Assembly (NCBI RefSeq): GCF_014805685.1
Contig: NC_060887.1
Coordinates: 31,980,463-32,044,462, forward strand
Source: Silurus meridionalis
Taxonomy: Eukaryota; Chordata; Actinopteri; Siluriformes; Siluridae
Direction of reading: 5' to 3'
DNA length: 64,000 nucleotides
A model generated the notes under the pieces. The model ran no database searches. It was not told where the DNA came from and saw nothing but the letters and a program-made list of their open reading frames with translations. This document shows, piece by piece, positions 13,375 through 27,979 of this stretch. Within the stretch, counting starts at the first letter, position 1. Every line of letters starts with the position of its first letter. The position numbers were made by a program, and so were the translations under genes.

Positions 13375-15999
13375 CACCTTGCAGTGCATCTCTGTAGGTG
13401 AACTTCTTTTAGCAGTTCTCAACAGCCCAAATCTCTGGAGCGAGAGATATCCCCCTCTTTCTCCTTCTCCCCCTTACTCTCTCGGCTTAGAGCAGCAGCT
13501 TAGAGAATATAGCTCTAATGGGAGCAGCCGTCAATCAAGCCGGTGTGCATCACAGTGGTGAGGGTTTACTTTACGCTCCCCAAATCTCAATCAGCATGGC
13601 ACCTGTCAGTTCAGTGCACGCTGAGCATGCTCTAGTCTGCTCTTCTGCACCTGAGTCCTGTAGAGGTTCAGGTCTACCCTGTTCATTGGCTGTCTACAAA
13701 ACAAGACAAAAAAATAAAACAGGTCATCCACCATGATAGACTAAGTTGTGAAATCAATTATTAGTGCAGAGTTGAAAGAGAAAAATACATGTATACTTTA
13801 GAAATCTGTTAAAAAAACGAGAGAGAGAGAGAGAAAGAGAAGTGCTGAGGGAACAAATATTTATCATGCCCATAATGTAGGTGAAGACAAGAACTTGTCA
13901 CGTTCCACCACATTAAATCTGCCCATGAATTCATCATAATTCATACATTTTAAAAAAGAATCATTGTAACTGCTCGCAAATCACTTTGGTATATGCAGAA
14001 TAACACACTAGGACCTCTAATGCATAATGCATCCTACAGTTATTCAGCCACAGACCCAGGACAGGAAGTACTAAACACAGGAAAGGGTGGTGTGTGCTGC
14101 TCCAATGGAGTGGTAGTCAAGCTGGAGAGCTTGTAAGGGGACTGGCTTTACAAGCTTCACCACAGCTTTCACACACGTTATAAGCAGCAGAGCCAAGATT
14201 CTCTCTGTTCTACTGCTGCAGTGACCTTCTGATTAGGACTCGTACACAGCCGGATGGACCTGACTAAGGATTTCACTTATAGTTTGGCCTGTGTTTGTAC
14301 AGCTGTGGGCTGGATGCAGCAGACTTGTTTTCTGTGTTTTTACTAATCTGCACGCTGGACCTCAGACTGAATGCTGGACCTCCTCAACACAATCTGAGGT
14401 TAATGGGCCTGGAAACATTTTTGGCAAAGTGAAAAGAGCCTTTTATTGATTTTGGAGCCATGGGCTGTGCTGTGGGAGTCAAACAAAAACGAAAACACAC
14501 TGACACACACACCACACACTGTAATGACTGGCTATATATGTGCTTTTAGAAGAATGGACCTCTTGGATTTCCTGTCTCTAACCCCTCACATGAATCGATA
14601 TTAGATGACTTGTTAAACACATCTCCATGGCTTTAATGCACAAAAAAAAATTATCATGACACCATATCACTTTTCATCTCCAGATAATCAATAATATGCT
14701 TATTGTCTGTGTACTCGGTTTACGCCCCGAAGGCTTCGACTAAATCTCGGGTTATTCCGAAGCCGTTTTCTTTTTATGTTTATTTGTTGGAAAAAAACTT
14801 GAACTCTAATGATCCCGTCTATTCCCTCAACCTAAATCATTTTTTCTCTCTAACAGACTGTTGTTTTTCACCCCCACCCGGGTCACATGCTAGTCACTGG
14901 ACAGATTCTCAGACTTGATGCTGAAAAATTGGCACTCTCACAATTATTATTTGTTTTTTTTTTATTTCATATCTGCCATGACTCAACGGCTGGATGGGAT
15001 TCCAAGCAGGGCATTACACGTGATGTGCACATGCCTGGCACAGTACAGAACCCTATGAATATCAGGGGGAATGAAGATTTGTAGCAGCACAATTTATCTA
15101 TACAGACAAGAAAAGAACTCAAGATGCTGACTTGAAGGACCGTCACAAAATCCTGCTCTGAAATGTGCTGACTAGTACAGAACACCTGAGTGACCACACA
15201 CAGTAGAGATGTGGTCACAATACTTAAGATAGACTCTTCAAAAAAAAAATCATAAAAAAGGTAATTGTACATTACACATGAACATCTGTGCATGAAAAGT
15301 ACAATTATGAGGACAAATCTTAAAAAAACAAAGTGTGTTGACATAAACAGACATTCTTTCATAATCGCTGGTATAATCGCTGGAAATGTGTCATTAATAC
15401 TGATGGTATTTGGTCAAAGGTTTGCATACCACTTTAGAAACATCACTGTTAATAACCCAACTAAAAGGTTCCATCTTTAAATCAGCTGCTTTTTAGATTT
15501 TGTTTATCTTGTTTAACTTTTCAGTGCATTTCACCATATAACATTTGTTTGTTCACCTTTCCTAAAGATTGGGGATACTAACTTTTGCACTCAACTGTAA
15601 ATAATGCCACTTTAGAAAACCTACATGACAACTTTATTTCCCTTCTTCCTCCAAGCCTTCAGGAAGTGAGAGGAAATGTAAATATCTTGATATCTTTTTA
15701 CAGAGTAATGCTGGCAGTGATTCATGTCATGTATCACAGAAATGGCTATGAGAACTGTGATGTCATGTCATGCACTTCTAATATCCACAGTATAAAAACA
15801 TTTACTTTTGGGTCACATGTATGAGATGAACACTTTGGGAATATTCCCTCCATAAACCTTCTGACTCTGAACTTTACAAAAGCCCCGTGTATCCGTTTAT
15901 TGCGAAGCGTCAACATTCAAGTTGAGGGTAGAGGCTTTTCATAGCAGAGCTCTGACACCATGAAATTTCCATTAGCTTTCATTTGCAAAAAAAAAAAAA

Positions 16000-16260
16000 A
16001 AAAGGTTGTTTGCCTCAATTCACTGATGAAGCCCAACTGAGTGAGGTGCTGAAAACCTGAAATGCATTCAAACAAAATGCATTATGGCATTTTTGTAGAT
16101 TGCAGGCCTTGGAGCCGAATCAAGAAAGAAAGTGGGCAATTAATTACATGGCCATTAGGTAAACATTACAGCGAATTTCACAGAGACTTTCTCTGAAGTG
16201 ATATGCAAAGCAGAAAAGTCTTGGCTAGATTCCTTTCATGTTTTAAGACCTTGAAAAGAT
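16000..16260. promoter_or_regulatory. Candidate intronic enhancer (motif-rich unique block)
   Basis: Unique, repeat-free sequence with dense homeodomain and POU-type words (CAATTAATTA near 16136-16146, ATGCATT twice, ATATGCAAAG near 16201-16210). This is the look of vertebrate conserved non-coding elements. Conservation cannot be tested from one sequence. Confidence 0.22.
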
Positions 16261-17083
16261 AAGATGCCCTCTGTCCTCATTACATTACTTCTTATAAACA
16301 CCTAAATGTGCAAATTATCCAGAAGCAAGTCCATTACTTACAGAACTGGTGTTGCTGAGAAACTAGAAATTGAGGTTTTAATCATGAACAACCAAGTTAA
16401 TAAAATCTTCATACATTTTATTTAGAAATTTTTTCCACCAAACTCAGGGGCTAGCGAGAGACAGGAATTTATCACCAGCCACCCCCACCCCCACCCCATC
16501 GTAAAGGACGGTACTATCCGTGTTGCTATAAATAGGCTGCTGTTGGCATTAAGAGAGAATGAGATGACGATTGTGAATTCAGCGAAGGAGACAAAAGCAG
16601 CTGTTTATCACACACTCCATATCAGCAGCCAGAATAGCGCAGCACAGTGTGCCAGCTTGTAGCTTTCGAGCCCAAGTCCACCCAGAACAAAGGACTGAAG
16701 AAAAAAAAAAACGAGCTTCACACGCTTTCAGCTACTTGAAAGAACAGGAGGGACAATACACTATTGGAGATATTGTTGGTCTCTTGCACCTTATCTGAGC
16801 ATCATGTCTTCCATTTAATCATGCATTTACAAAATGCACGTGTCTCACATTCACTGTTAGGGACAGTTGTTTGCGAGTGCAAATCCAAGAACTGTTAAGA
16901 GCTGAGAAATAAGCCAAAAATAATCAGTTTATATAAAGAATAGTGGGAAAAATTTAGTTCCCAAATTGTGTTCTACTAGAGTAGTACTGTCATAATTTTT
17001 GTAAATGATTGTACAATCATTTTAATAATATGACCAGAAGAGTTCACATTATAATGCCTAACCTTAGGTTTAGGTTATAACCT

Positions 17084-17084
<1 letters not shown>

Positions 17085-17135
<51 letters not shown>
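17085..17135. repeat. (CA)n microsatellite
   Basis: About 25 CA units followed by a short TA run. Confidence 0.98.
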
Positions 17136-17142
<7 letters not shown>

Positions 17143-18728
17143 GTATGTGTTGTTTGTAACAATAAACACATATGGGTATCACAGGTGTTTATACGATATT
17201 CGGTATGCATATTTGTATAAATATATTTACTAATGTGTTATGCATTATCAGTGCCAAGTTCATAGAAAACATTATGCAAGCTGCTCCTCTTGTAGCGTTC
17301 ACACTAACAAATTATATTATAACTATTGTTATCCCACTGCAACCTACAGAAAACTTTACAAGATTGAAACTAGTAATTGAAGACCGACATTTTATTCCAA
17401 AGCTAAAGGCATTTAAGAGAGGAAATATCTGCGCCTGTCATGCAGCTACAGGGGTTAACCATCGACCAGGAGCATCTCCCTGCTATCCCCAGAGATATTG
17501 ACACCCAGATTAAGCAGGTTATGGAGTGTCCGAGTAGTGTCATAGAGTCACATAGACTTAAGGTCACACCACAGGGGAGGGACTGAGCTGGAAGATCAGC
17601 ATCTCAGTGGGAGGGGGAGGGGCTACTGGTGAAATTTGCAGCATGCCATATCATACTGTGGAAAGTGAAAGGTCAAGCAGCAAGTGGCAGGTGTCAATCA
17701 TTAGCTCAAATTGATTAGGCTTATAGAGGTAATTATGAGCCTGCTTAACAAGTGTGCTGACAGTTAGTACAGATAAGCTGTCCCCTCGCACTTCATTTCC
17801 AATAGCTGAAGCTAGGTCATATACACAGGCAGCATAATAAAAGAATCTGAACAAGCTAAAGGACTTAAAATAGACACTGGAGAGAAAACCCACAGGATTT
17901 TGAAGTTGTGTGCGTAATTCTGCTAAAGATAATGAATCAACAGGAGAATGGTGGATTTAAATGTTTTAACTGGAATGCTGATTTAGCTACGTCAAAAAGC
18001 GGAATGAAACCGGATCGTTTACAGTGGGGAATAAATTAGCAGCAGTGCTTCAGGAAGATAAAGAACCTGTTTGGTTCCTGAAAACAAGCGCAATAACTTT
18101 TCAGCCTGAGGGTGCAGAGAAGTGCAACATTAAAGTTTTAACAGCAACATCTGTAACACAAGCGTATTTACTTATTTTTGTGGCACCAGGAAACAAAAAA
18201 AAAAACATGGGGGGGCGGGGGTCGGGGGGGAAGACATCTGTTTTGTCCTTAACATGGCACAATCTCATTGTATATAGATGACTTTGCTCTCCCCAGGTGA
18301 CACAGACGGATTTCCAGAGATTGGCTGTGTGCAGCAAAGACTAAGATGGAGACAGGATTTGACATGATCCGCTATAATAAAGGAGGCTTCTGGTTATTAA
18401 ATTTCCGCACCTTGAACATTATTGATGATTTTCCTTCGCTGTAATACCTACCAGCGGGACATGTTGACGAAACCTGATTATTGCATTGCACTTTTGCTTT
18501 TCGCCAGTGAGGGAACACGCAAGAGGACACACGAGCTCATTTTAAAATGTACAACAAGCAGCTTGAACTTACTGGACTGGTTGAGATGCTGAGCTTTAAC
18601 TTTACTTTATTCACAAAGCATCTGATTTCAAGCAATCTTCTCCAAATGGTGCCACAATGAGCACTTTACAATGCAAAAACCAGCACAGCTTCATCCCTGA
18701 ACACAGACAATGTGAATATCGCCCCCTA

Positions 18729-19007
<279 letters not shown>

Positions 19008-22000
19008 TCACATACCTTGATCGTTTGACCTGTAGTTAGATGAAATAGAACATGCATAGAGCAAATTTTCCATCATAGGCGCATGATAATCTTTTGCTTT
19101 TTATAATTTTTTTGGTTTGTTGGCTGCCCCATCATGATAGCTTGATGAATTTCTTGTTAGTTTAATAAGGTGTAGTGGGGCAACAAATACCCTGTTAAGG
19201 CAAGAACAGAAAATCAAGCTATTTCAAACTGAAATGACTAAAGAGAAATGTTCAGATAATAAAAATTGCCAGTTTAAACTGAGGTTTAGACTGCTGTTGC
19301 CAGGATTAGATTGGCCTTTACATCCTAAAAACATTTGCCCAATGAAACATCAAAACCCCTGCAAAATATGAAGTTTACTTATGAGAGGTACTTTTGGTAT
19401 ATGATCAATGTTTTTCGTCATTACTCCCTGCGGTGTAGATGTTTGCCTGAGTTCGGGCTCCTACTGGGTTAATAGGCTGCTCAGACACCACCCTCTCTTC
19501 CTGTGTTTACCTTGGATCCTTACCCCTATTACAGCGGCCTGCTCAATGGAACCTTGAGACGAAATTCTTTCAAGAACGTCCAGGGGGAGTACATTTCAAT
19601 CAGCTTTCTGCAGAGGTTAAGCCCTTTCTCCTCAAAGTGCCTCTCCTGCTGCTTCCTCTTAGAGAGCAGAGTCAGAGCAGGCCTGTTATAGCTGACATGG
19701 TACAGAGCTGCTAAAACAGCCAGTAGGAGATCTCTTCCGGAGAGGACAGGAGTGGAGCAATATGTCCTGTAGGCGTCTTCCCAAATGGAAAGGAAAAGTT
19801 GGGCCTCTCTGATCTTCTGCCAGCTGCCCCTTCCCATATTTTCCTTACTTGCATTCTCTCCTGTTTTTTTCCATTCACATAGAAAGCAAATCACTGGGAA
19901 CAAGTGTGGTGAATGAGTGTTTTTTTTTTTTTTTTGGGATTAAAGTATTTGTTTGGGCATATATATGTCAAAGACAGCAAAGTCTTCTCTGCTGGCCTAA
20001 ACACTATCAGAAGCACTGACATACATTTACAACCTAAATTCTTATATTTGTTCCACGAAATTGCATTAATTTATTTATTTCGTAGCGTTTCTCTTGGCTG
20101 CACTGCTTCCAGTATGTGCATGTGGATGTTGGATTTTTTGTCTAATCAGATTTCAGCCTCTATGTGCTGCCATGTCAATCTAATCTGCCCAGGACCTTCA
20201 AAGTCAGTACTGCTGGCCTTTTTACCTTAGACTTTATAAGACGTAAATCTGTTTTTTTAACCAATCAGATTTCATATTCACATCAGCATTTTTCCGTTCC
20301 ATTTTTATGTTTTTGTCATGTTATTAGACAAATATTGATTCTGAACTGCTCCAGATGATGTAGTTGCACTGTTGCAGTTGTAGTATAGAGTTTTGGAGTC
20401 TGGGTTCCTTGTTTTAGTAAAATGGTATTCACCCTCCATATGTGAAATTCCTCTCTTTCTGTAATGCCACGCGTCGTTCTATTGCGTTTTTGTATAGTAT
20501 TGATGGTTTCTATAATTGCGACGTGATAATGGTGGTATTAAGAGGTGGATTAAGTCGGGAACGTCCCCACTGAAGGCCCAGGTACCAAATGCACGGCCCG
20601 CCATTGGGGTATCTACTGGATTAGAAATGGTATAGGCTTGCAAGGTTGGTTACTGCATTCAGTGTAAGCTCCCTTTAGAGCGGTCCATTGCACACAAACC
20701 CTGCCTGGCTTATTAGAACCAAATGAGCTTTAACATTGTGTCTGTTTCTTCAAACCGGTTTCCCATACCCCCAACTCAAGCCACACTGTTAAGAGTGCCT
20801 TGTTTCACTAGCACCCCAGGTCGCAGTTGACCTTTGCTCTTTTCCAGCTGTCCATCACAGCTGTGACTGACGGTTCTATGGTGCAATATTAGGGCCAACT
20901 ATGGGTTATCCTGGGAAGAAAAATTAGATGTTTCCACAGTTTCTCATAAGCACAATCTAATTTCCCCACAATGAACATTCTCTCTCCGTGACAACCTAAT
21001 GCGATTACAATGCCATTTACTGTAGCTTCATTTTGTTCTCTTTTTCGCCTGTGCAAATCTGGAGAGGACTGTGTGAGAACTGCCTACATATCCGTGTCAT
21101 GTGCAGTTAATAGCCTACTGGTAATGAGAAAAACTGCTGGGGTTTGTAAAACCAATAACACCACTGTACGCCCAAATCTTCTGACTTCGCACAAACACGC
21201 ATTTTTCTTAATGAAACTCTAGGCTTGAAATCTCGAAAGAACTGCACACGTTGGAGCATGCTGGTTTTAGGCTGTTGAATTAATATCAGGGACATGAAAA
21301 ATGTGAAACGTGAGACAAGAGTGAGGTCAGTCCACCTGGCGTCTGCTCAGAAACTGATGTCACCTCGCTGCCCGGAAGATCCCTGTTCCGTGTTATGGCA
21401 GATTTTACAGAAACCCAAAAGCAAATTAATTCTTCTAGCAGACAGCAAATAATAGTCAGATAGAATCTGCTATGGCACTGTGTGTCTTGGTCAGATAATG
21501 TCCAGTATGAGCAAAAGCACCAGGCCATACCTGGCCCCGCGGTCATACATCAAGACAGCCAATAGACGAGAAAAGGTAAAATTGCTTTTTGCCAACAAAG
21601 CCATTGCTTTTCTATAGAGACAGTGGAACTGCTTTACCTAGGGGATTGGGCAACAATGACAACATTGCAGTGGTACCCTCAAGTGTAATGTTTTTGTACC
21701 TCATACAACGTAGCATACATTCAAAATGCAATTAAAGAACTAATTAGACATTAAGGACTCTGTTTGCACCTTAAATGAGCTGTAAAGGTACACTGTATTC
21801 ACAGGAAATGTACCTTTACTTTATCTGGGAGGGTTTGCATGTAAGGCAGCTACAGAAGTATGTTTTACATCTGTAGACTGTGATCCATCATTACTGCAGA
21901 ATGGTACTATAGATACACTAGAAATGAATTTATTCGTATAAGCTTGGGCTAACTTGGTGAGAGTCCACTGTCGCTTGTTTACTTCATTACACAATTAATG

Positions 22001-23344
22001 GCCCGTTGTGGCATTAGCTCAACAGACAGAAGTAGCTAAACTGAGCATGATTACTGCTCTGTCAATTTCTCTCTGTCCCTCCCTGAGTGAAGGCCATCGC
22101 AGCTCCTGGTGTTTCATGTGGCAATGGTCCAGAATCATTACCCACCCACGTTCAAAGATAATTAGTGCCAACTGCTCCTCAGTGTATGAGTGTGTGTAAG
22201 TGAGTGAGAGAAAAAATATGCTTATTTCTTGTATATGTGTGTTTGTGATTATGAATGCAGATGTGTGACTAATTAAGGCGTCGATATTTTATTAGCTTGC
22301 ATATGTACTGCCTGTTGTTGTGTAGGTGTTCTGTCAGTAGAATGATGGCATTCCAGCTGAATGCTTTAGCTACCGTTATGTTTCTAGGTAACAGCCAAGA
22401 GAATAAGAAGCTGCTGCCCTTAACATTTTGCCCTATATGTCTTCAGACGGCCTTGAACAAGATGTTCTACATGTCCTCAACAGCTCATTAACAGCCGCCC
22501 CGTGTAGAGCCAAAAACCGTTCACGTCGCTTCTTTATCAAAAGATTGGCGTTCAGTTTAAACATTTTCTCTTCCAAAACCACAATGCAAGAAAAGGTTTT
22601 GTATGATAAATGGCACAAGTTAACTTGTCTCACGAGCTGTTAACAAAAGTCAGAAAAATAAAGCTGGTGCTCGGAGTCGTGGTTTAAAAAAAATGATAGG
22701 CATTGGGGTGGGGGAGTGCTAGCGAGAAATGGAAGCTTGGTTAGCCTGCGGTCCTTCCTTTCACTCACTGAATAAATTTCATTGCTTAGCAAAACAACAC
22801 TCTGGCAGACTAAAACACACACTCCACCCACAACACCTCCAACATGCTTAACACGATCAAAAGAGTGTGGCAGATGGCTCCAACAAAAAATGACACGATA
22901 AAGCCCTTTGTACGATTTAAAAGCTACAATAATGGTATCAAGTGCATATAGGATAGTGACAAATGAACAGCCAAGTGGCTCTGTGTGGGGGCATTCATTT
23001 ATTTTACTGGATTTATTTTTATTGTGCTTATAGAGAGAAGAATCAATACAAACATTTTCACTTTACAAGGCTCTTCCAGTATGCCTTCACAGGGTAAAAG
23101 GGATGATTGATATAAATCATATGCTACAGATCTCACCAGATTCTGAGAATTTTGCAATGAACATACAGAAACCCCATTTTAGGTTTGTGGTGAGACACTA
23201 TATGTTTGCTTTCCTTTATTTAATATATAGTACTTATTAAGAACAAAGCAGAGTTTTTGTAATTCGAACTAGATTCATACATGATCTGAAAATTTGGGCC
23301 ACAAATTATACAATATATGAACAAACAAAACTGCTCATTTATCT

Positions 23345-23640
23345 ACAAGGGTGTTAGTAAAGGCAGGTACTGATGTAGGTGAGGTGAGGAGGTCTGGAGT
23401 GCAGTCAGTGTTTCAATTTATTCCAAACGTGTTCAATATGGTTGAGGTCAGAGCTCTATAGCAGGAGATCTTTCACTCCAACCCATCTAAAGCATATCTT
23501 CATGAAGTTTGCTTTGTGCACAGGGGCATTGTCATGCTGGAACAGGTCTGGGTCTCCTAGTTCAAGCATCCAAAGACATCCTATACAATTGTGTGCAACT
23601 TTGTTGTAACAGTTTGGGGAAGAATTGCATATTATACTTT
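23345..23640 (-). mobile_element. Decayed Tc1-type transposase fragment
   Basis: Read on the minus strand, this encodes degenerate pieces NDNAPVHKANFMK and SDLNHIEHVW, matching the DNAPVHKA and PDLNPIEHLW motifs around the second and third catalytic acids of Tc1/mariner DDE transposases. A stop lies between them. No terminal repeats were identified. It is clearly inactive and older than the 6-kb element. Confidence 0.72.
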
Positions 23641-23879
23641 TTTGTTTTTACAGGTTTAAGTTGATTTTTTCCATTTCACACCTATGACACTAAGTATTCT
23701 TTACAATAAGCATACATCTCTCTAAGCATACATATAGTACAGATAGTAAAGCTGAGCTCACTCCCCATAACTGACTAGAAAAGAAATCAACAGCAAAAAA
23801 CAAACATAAGGCAACCTGTGGAGCGAGAATTGCCCAGAGTGTAACAATTATGAAAAATTGCAGAATATAAAAATCCTAA

Positions 23880-24140
23880 CAGTCACTTTAAGCCACAGGC
23901 CAACTATCAATTTAATTACAAACACAATCAGGTTCGCAATCAGCCTGTGTCATCTGCCTTTGAACTCGGCATGCTAATTAGTCTAGTCAAACAGCAAAAT
24001 ATTACAAAAGGCTCCTGAGCATAATAAGCTAATTATTTTGTAACACAATTACTGCCACAGTACAGGGAGAAACGATTGGCCGTGATAACGATTAACATGC
24101 ATTAATGCGTCAAATAAAGTATGAAGATATGTGCCTAGCT
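23880..24140. promoter_or_regulatory. Candidate intronic enhancer (homeodomain words)
   Basis: A unique block with repeated TAATTA/CTAATT cores (TTTAATTAC, GCTAATTAG, GCTAATTATTT, ACAATTACTG, CATTAATGCG) and the Hox/Pbx-like word CGATTAAC. It is uninterrupted by repeats. The assignment rests on motif density only. Confidence 0.22.
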
Positions 24141-27100
24141 GTGGGCAGACTCAGAAATCACTGCAGCTACAAAGTTAAGTGGAGCAGAAATAGAAGAATT
24201 TCAACTAATAAACATGTACTTTTCATTGGCATTGTGTCTGATTTGCTTTAATGAGAAAAATGTACAAAAAAAAAAAAGAACTGGAATATTAAGAACCAAT
24301 TTATAATAAATCAAATCCTTACAACTTCTGACCACAAGCCATAAAAAACAAAGCTGTAAAAAAGTAATAAAAAGGGTTCAGGTTAAACATCAGTTAAATA
24401 TCCTGAAAATGAAAAGGATGGATAAATATAGAAATGCATTCCCTAGTGGGGGGCAGTGGGAATCAAACATGCGTTTATAAACCCCTTGAAAGAAAGGAAG
24501 CTGCTAGTTGCGATAGCGGGACTAGTTAAAATAGGCTTGAGAATCGGAGGCGTCTCAGGCTGACTGCACTCAGGAAGAAGCCAAACAAACAAAAGGAAGC
24601 CATAGGCTTAAGAAGCAGGAAACTGGGAGATGGATGAATGCTAGCTGCTGATTAGCAGCCCAGTGGAGTCAGGCAGATAAGAGTGCAGCTAATCTGCTAA
24701 ACGGAAGACGATATTTACCACTCTATACTCAATGGTCAGTACTGTGCTCTGAAACCAAGCTGTTATAGTCAAAACCCACAAACTTGCATCCTGTTGTATT
24801 TGTTAACACACTGATACAGATGAGAGGAAGCCATGCATATTGTTATGTGGTTTCTGGCTCGGCAGGGTGGCTGCAAAACCCTAGAGAGCTTCCTCAAAGA
24901 TTGCCCCCAACTCTCTAATTGGCACTCTGCCATGGTGGTCTAAGTAATAATAATAAAAAAAAAAAATCCAAATCACGCAGTCCATGAACCTCCACAGGCA
25001 TAAACAAAACCGTCTAGAAGAGTGACTGTGCTGCTGATGAGGCACGGAAACCCTGGCGGCTGGAGGACCGGCAGAGGACAGTGGGCAGCAGCTGCTTACA
25101 ATTTACTCAATTGTGGCAAAACAAATGCTACTGATGCCGACACTCCATCATCCTCAGCCCACATCAAGCCTGATAGCACTCTGCCTGCTTTCAAAGCTTT
25201 CTGGTTTTTTTTTTTTTCTTATTTTTATTTCGCTCAGTGTTGCAACGGCTGTCATCCATACAGCAGTGACAGAAGAGGATTTAGGAAGCTTAAGTCATTC
25301 ACAAATATAGCAGTATAAGCCCTAAAGCTCCTGAGGAGCAAAGAGTTTCATGAACATCTTAGAGGGCAAGTACACTAAATCTGCTGCAGTGCTAGAAGGA
25401 TGGGTGATCCAGTATACCTGTTGTGATTCTTTTTAATGTACAAATTGACTTCTTTCTCATCTACCTCGAGCTCAATCCTGATAAGCACCTAAGGCTGCTT
25501 TCACCTATTCAGTAGATCTTTTTATTTGAACCCTGCTGTTTTTTGCTGCTTGCAAAAATGTCAGTAGTTAGGGGAGAACAGTGTGTTTTCATTCTTTGTT
25601 TAAATGTCCAGTGTGAAAACAAATCAAACAAAATACTAAAATCAAAGGTATTCATTTCCCCTGGCGAACAGACTAATAGCTATTAGTTAAAGTATTCTTT
25701 AACTACCTCCACAATTTGGCCAACTCCTACCATCACCTCAGTAACCTGTTCCCTGCGGCTAGTGTAAATGAATCACAGCTTTCACTACAGGTTCATGTGC
25801 AAACATGTACACACTTACACATGCCTGTCTAACATGTTCTTCACTGTATAATAACGCATCAAAAAATACAAAGAAATTGATTTTATTTTTTTGAGCTGTC
25901 AGTCTCCCTAGTGCTTTGAATATCATATTCACGGCGTGGTGGCTGAGTAGATTATTAATGCTGGGACAATTTCCCTAAAGGACTAGACTCCATTAAGTGA
26001 AGGAAAAACTCAAAGTATGGGGGTGGGAAGAAAGGAGAAAACCAATCTTGATTTAATTCAAGATGCAAACCCGATAGACCTCCACAAACAAAAATCCATG
26101 AAGATTTCCTGATATAGTGAGTATATATACATGTATATGAACCTTCTTTCGAATGAAAATAAATGAAGTTGTGGAACATGACAAATGCATATTTGATTGA
26201 CTTGGAGCATTGATCGAAGACACAGAGCTGCCGGCAAACGCATTCACTGCCTTTCTATACTGGAGCACAGAGTTGGCGGTGTTCTGGGCTGCAGGCCAAA
26301 GCCTGATTTCCAGTGCCCATGGTGAAGAGCGCCACACGCAAGGCAGGCTTCTTTGATAATGGGCTCCAGATGTTTCATTGACGAGGCCAGCCTCATTGTC
26401 AGTGCCGGGCTTGGGTGCTCTCTCCATGGAGGCCTGCACTGGCCCTATTGTTGCGATTCAATTATGCTCCATTAGCAAAAGTGGCTTGATAACTGAGTTC
26501 ATTTGGTTTGTGTGGTGTAATACTGGGTTGCCAGTCCTCTTCACGTACGGGAAAGCAATTGATATTGTCGTCTTCTTGTGTGCGAAAAATTAATAGGGAT
26601 TTGTGCTGTTGTGAGAGAAGCACTGAGTATAAACAATACTTGTTTGCATTGTTGTAGCTGAGGAAATTAATGAAATAACGGGCAGGTATTTGAGCTTTTT
26701 TTTAAACCTAAGTCTGGCAACACACACCAACCAATGTACATGCTATGGTAATTAACACATTTCTTTAAACCCAGGTTTAAATTACATAATAAGCTGATAA
26801 CTGACAAGTGGTACTTCTAATATAAAACACAATTAGTACCCGTGAGCAGTAAGTGAAATATAACTGACTGAAAATGTTTCAGAACAACAACCAAAAAAAA
26901 TCTTATAACTAGTTACCTTTTTCTAAGGCAACAATTAACGGCTGTGAAAACATTCGCAACGAGTTGGCTGCATTCGACACACAGTCCAGTGCTGGTTGAG
27001 CGCTCCAATTAGCACTCAGCCCTATTCAGCAGCACAAAAGGGAAAAAACAATCTATAATTGATCAATTTAATGCACTCTTATAAAAGCCGCTAACCACTC

Positions 27101-27225
27101 ACACTACCAGCACTTTCACAGACTTTACCTTTTTCCTCCAATTTAGTTAATTAGGCAAGTTTCTAGTATTTCCTGTTTAAATGTGAGGCTTTTTGCACAG
27201 CACTGGGAGACGGATAAAGCCTCAC

Positions 27226-27354
27226 CTCTCTCTCTCCAAACGCATCCTCTGCATCTCCTCCTCTGTGGCCTGCACGTCGTCCATTTTGTTCTTGCCTGAG
27301 CCTTTGCGCTCCATCTTCTCCCCTGTTCTCTCATCTTTGCGGTGTTTGCCGAAC
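27226..27354 (-). CDS. pard3: pard3 exon C: FGKHRK block and start of the charged helix
   Basis: Internal coding exon of 129 nt. It begins RFGKHRKDERTGEK, continuing the DMF of exon B into the invariant PAR-3 DMFRFGKHRKD block. It ends in a charged helix-forming run (EEEMQRMRLERER) that leads into the C-terminal coiled-coil region, the part of mammalian PAR-3 reported to bind Tiam1-type Rac exchange factors. The acceptor is CTTTTAG|G and the donor AG|gtgagg. The centre of the exon (KMERKGSGKNKMDDVQ) diverges from the mammalian sequence as expected for a linker. The intron between exons B and C is nearly 28 kb, yet the codon phase (AG+G, Arg) is preserved. No stop or frameshift is visible. Confidence 0.95.
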
Positions 27355-27979
27355 CTAAAAGCGGGCCACAGAAAATGGTAATGTGTTTAGACGTGACATT
27401 GAGATGCCAGATGCACAGTTTGGATTAGGATGTAAATGACTAATTTTTTTTTGGGATGTAAACAAATTAACCTGGCAAGCTGTGTGACCTATTTGAGAAC
27501 AACTTTTAACAGGTGTAATTACAGAGATAAGTCTATAGTCTAGACATCCTTACATGTCATTAGCTTTCGAAAACTTGTGGAGGATCGCATCCAAGCTGCC
27601 AGAAGCAAGCAGAAGATGCATGGAAAATATGCTGCTTCTTAAGACCAAACCTGTGGTGTTAAAGTAAATCTGGTGGACCCCCAGCTACACTAAAAATCCT
27701 CAGCGTTACCTTTTATTGCGATTGAGATTTGGTTTATGGCTATAAATGATATTAATTTATCTGAAATAGATATGTTTTGTTTAGCAGTGGTTTTATCACT
27801 TTTAGAAGCACCATAAACTTCACACATGAGACATGTGTTGAGCTGAAAATAATTCTCTGTCCAATCATCTTCAGACAGTTTTCATCCTTGACCTTTTTAA
27901 TTAGTTGTGCTGTCACTTCACTATTCATACCAGCGAAAGTAAAGCTAATAAAAATATTGAATATATATTCTAAATAAAA

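Noticed and set aside
14703..14780. Small palindromic words (CGAAGGCTTCG, CCGAAGCCG) near 14730-14765
   Set aside because: Too short and isolated to be called an element, with no flanking duplication.
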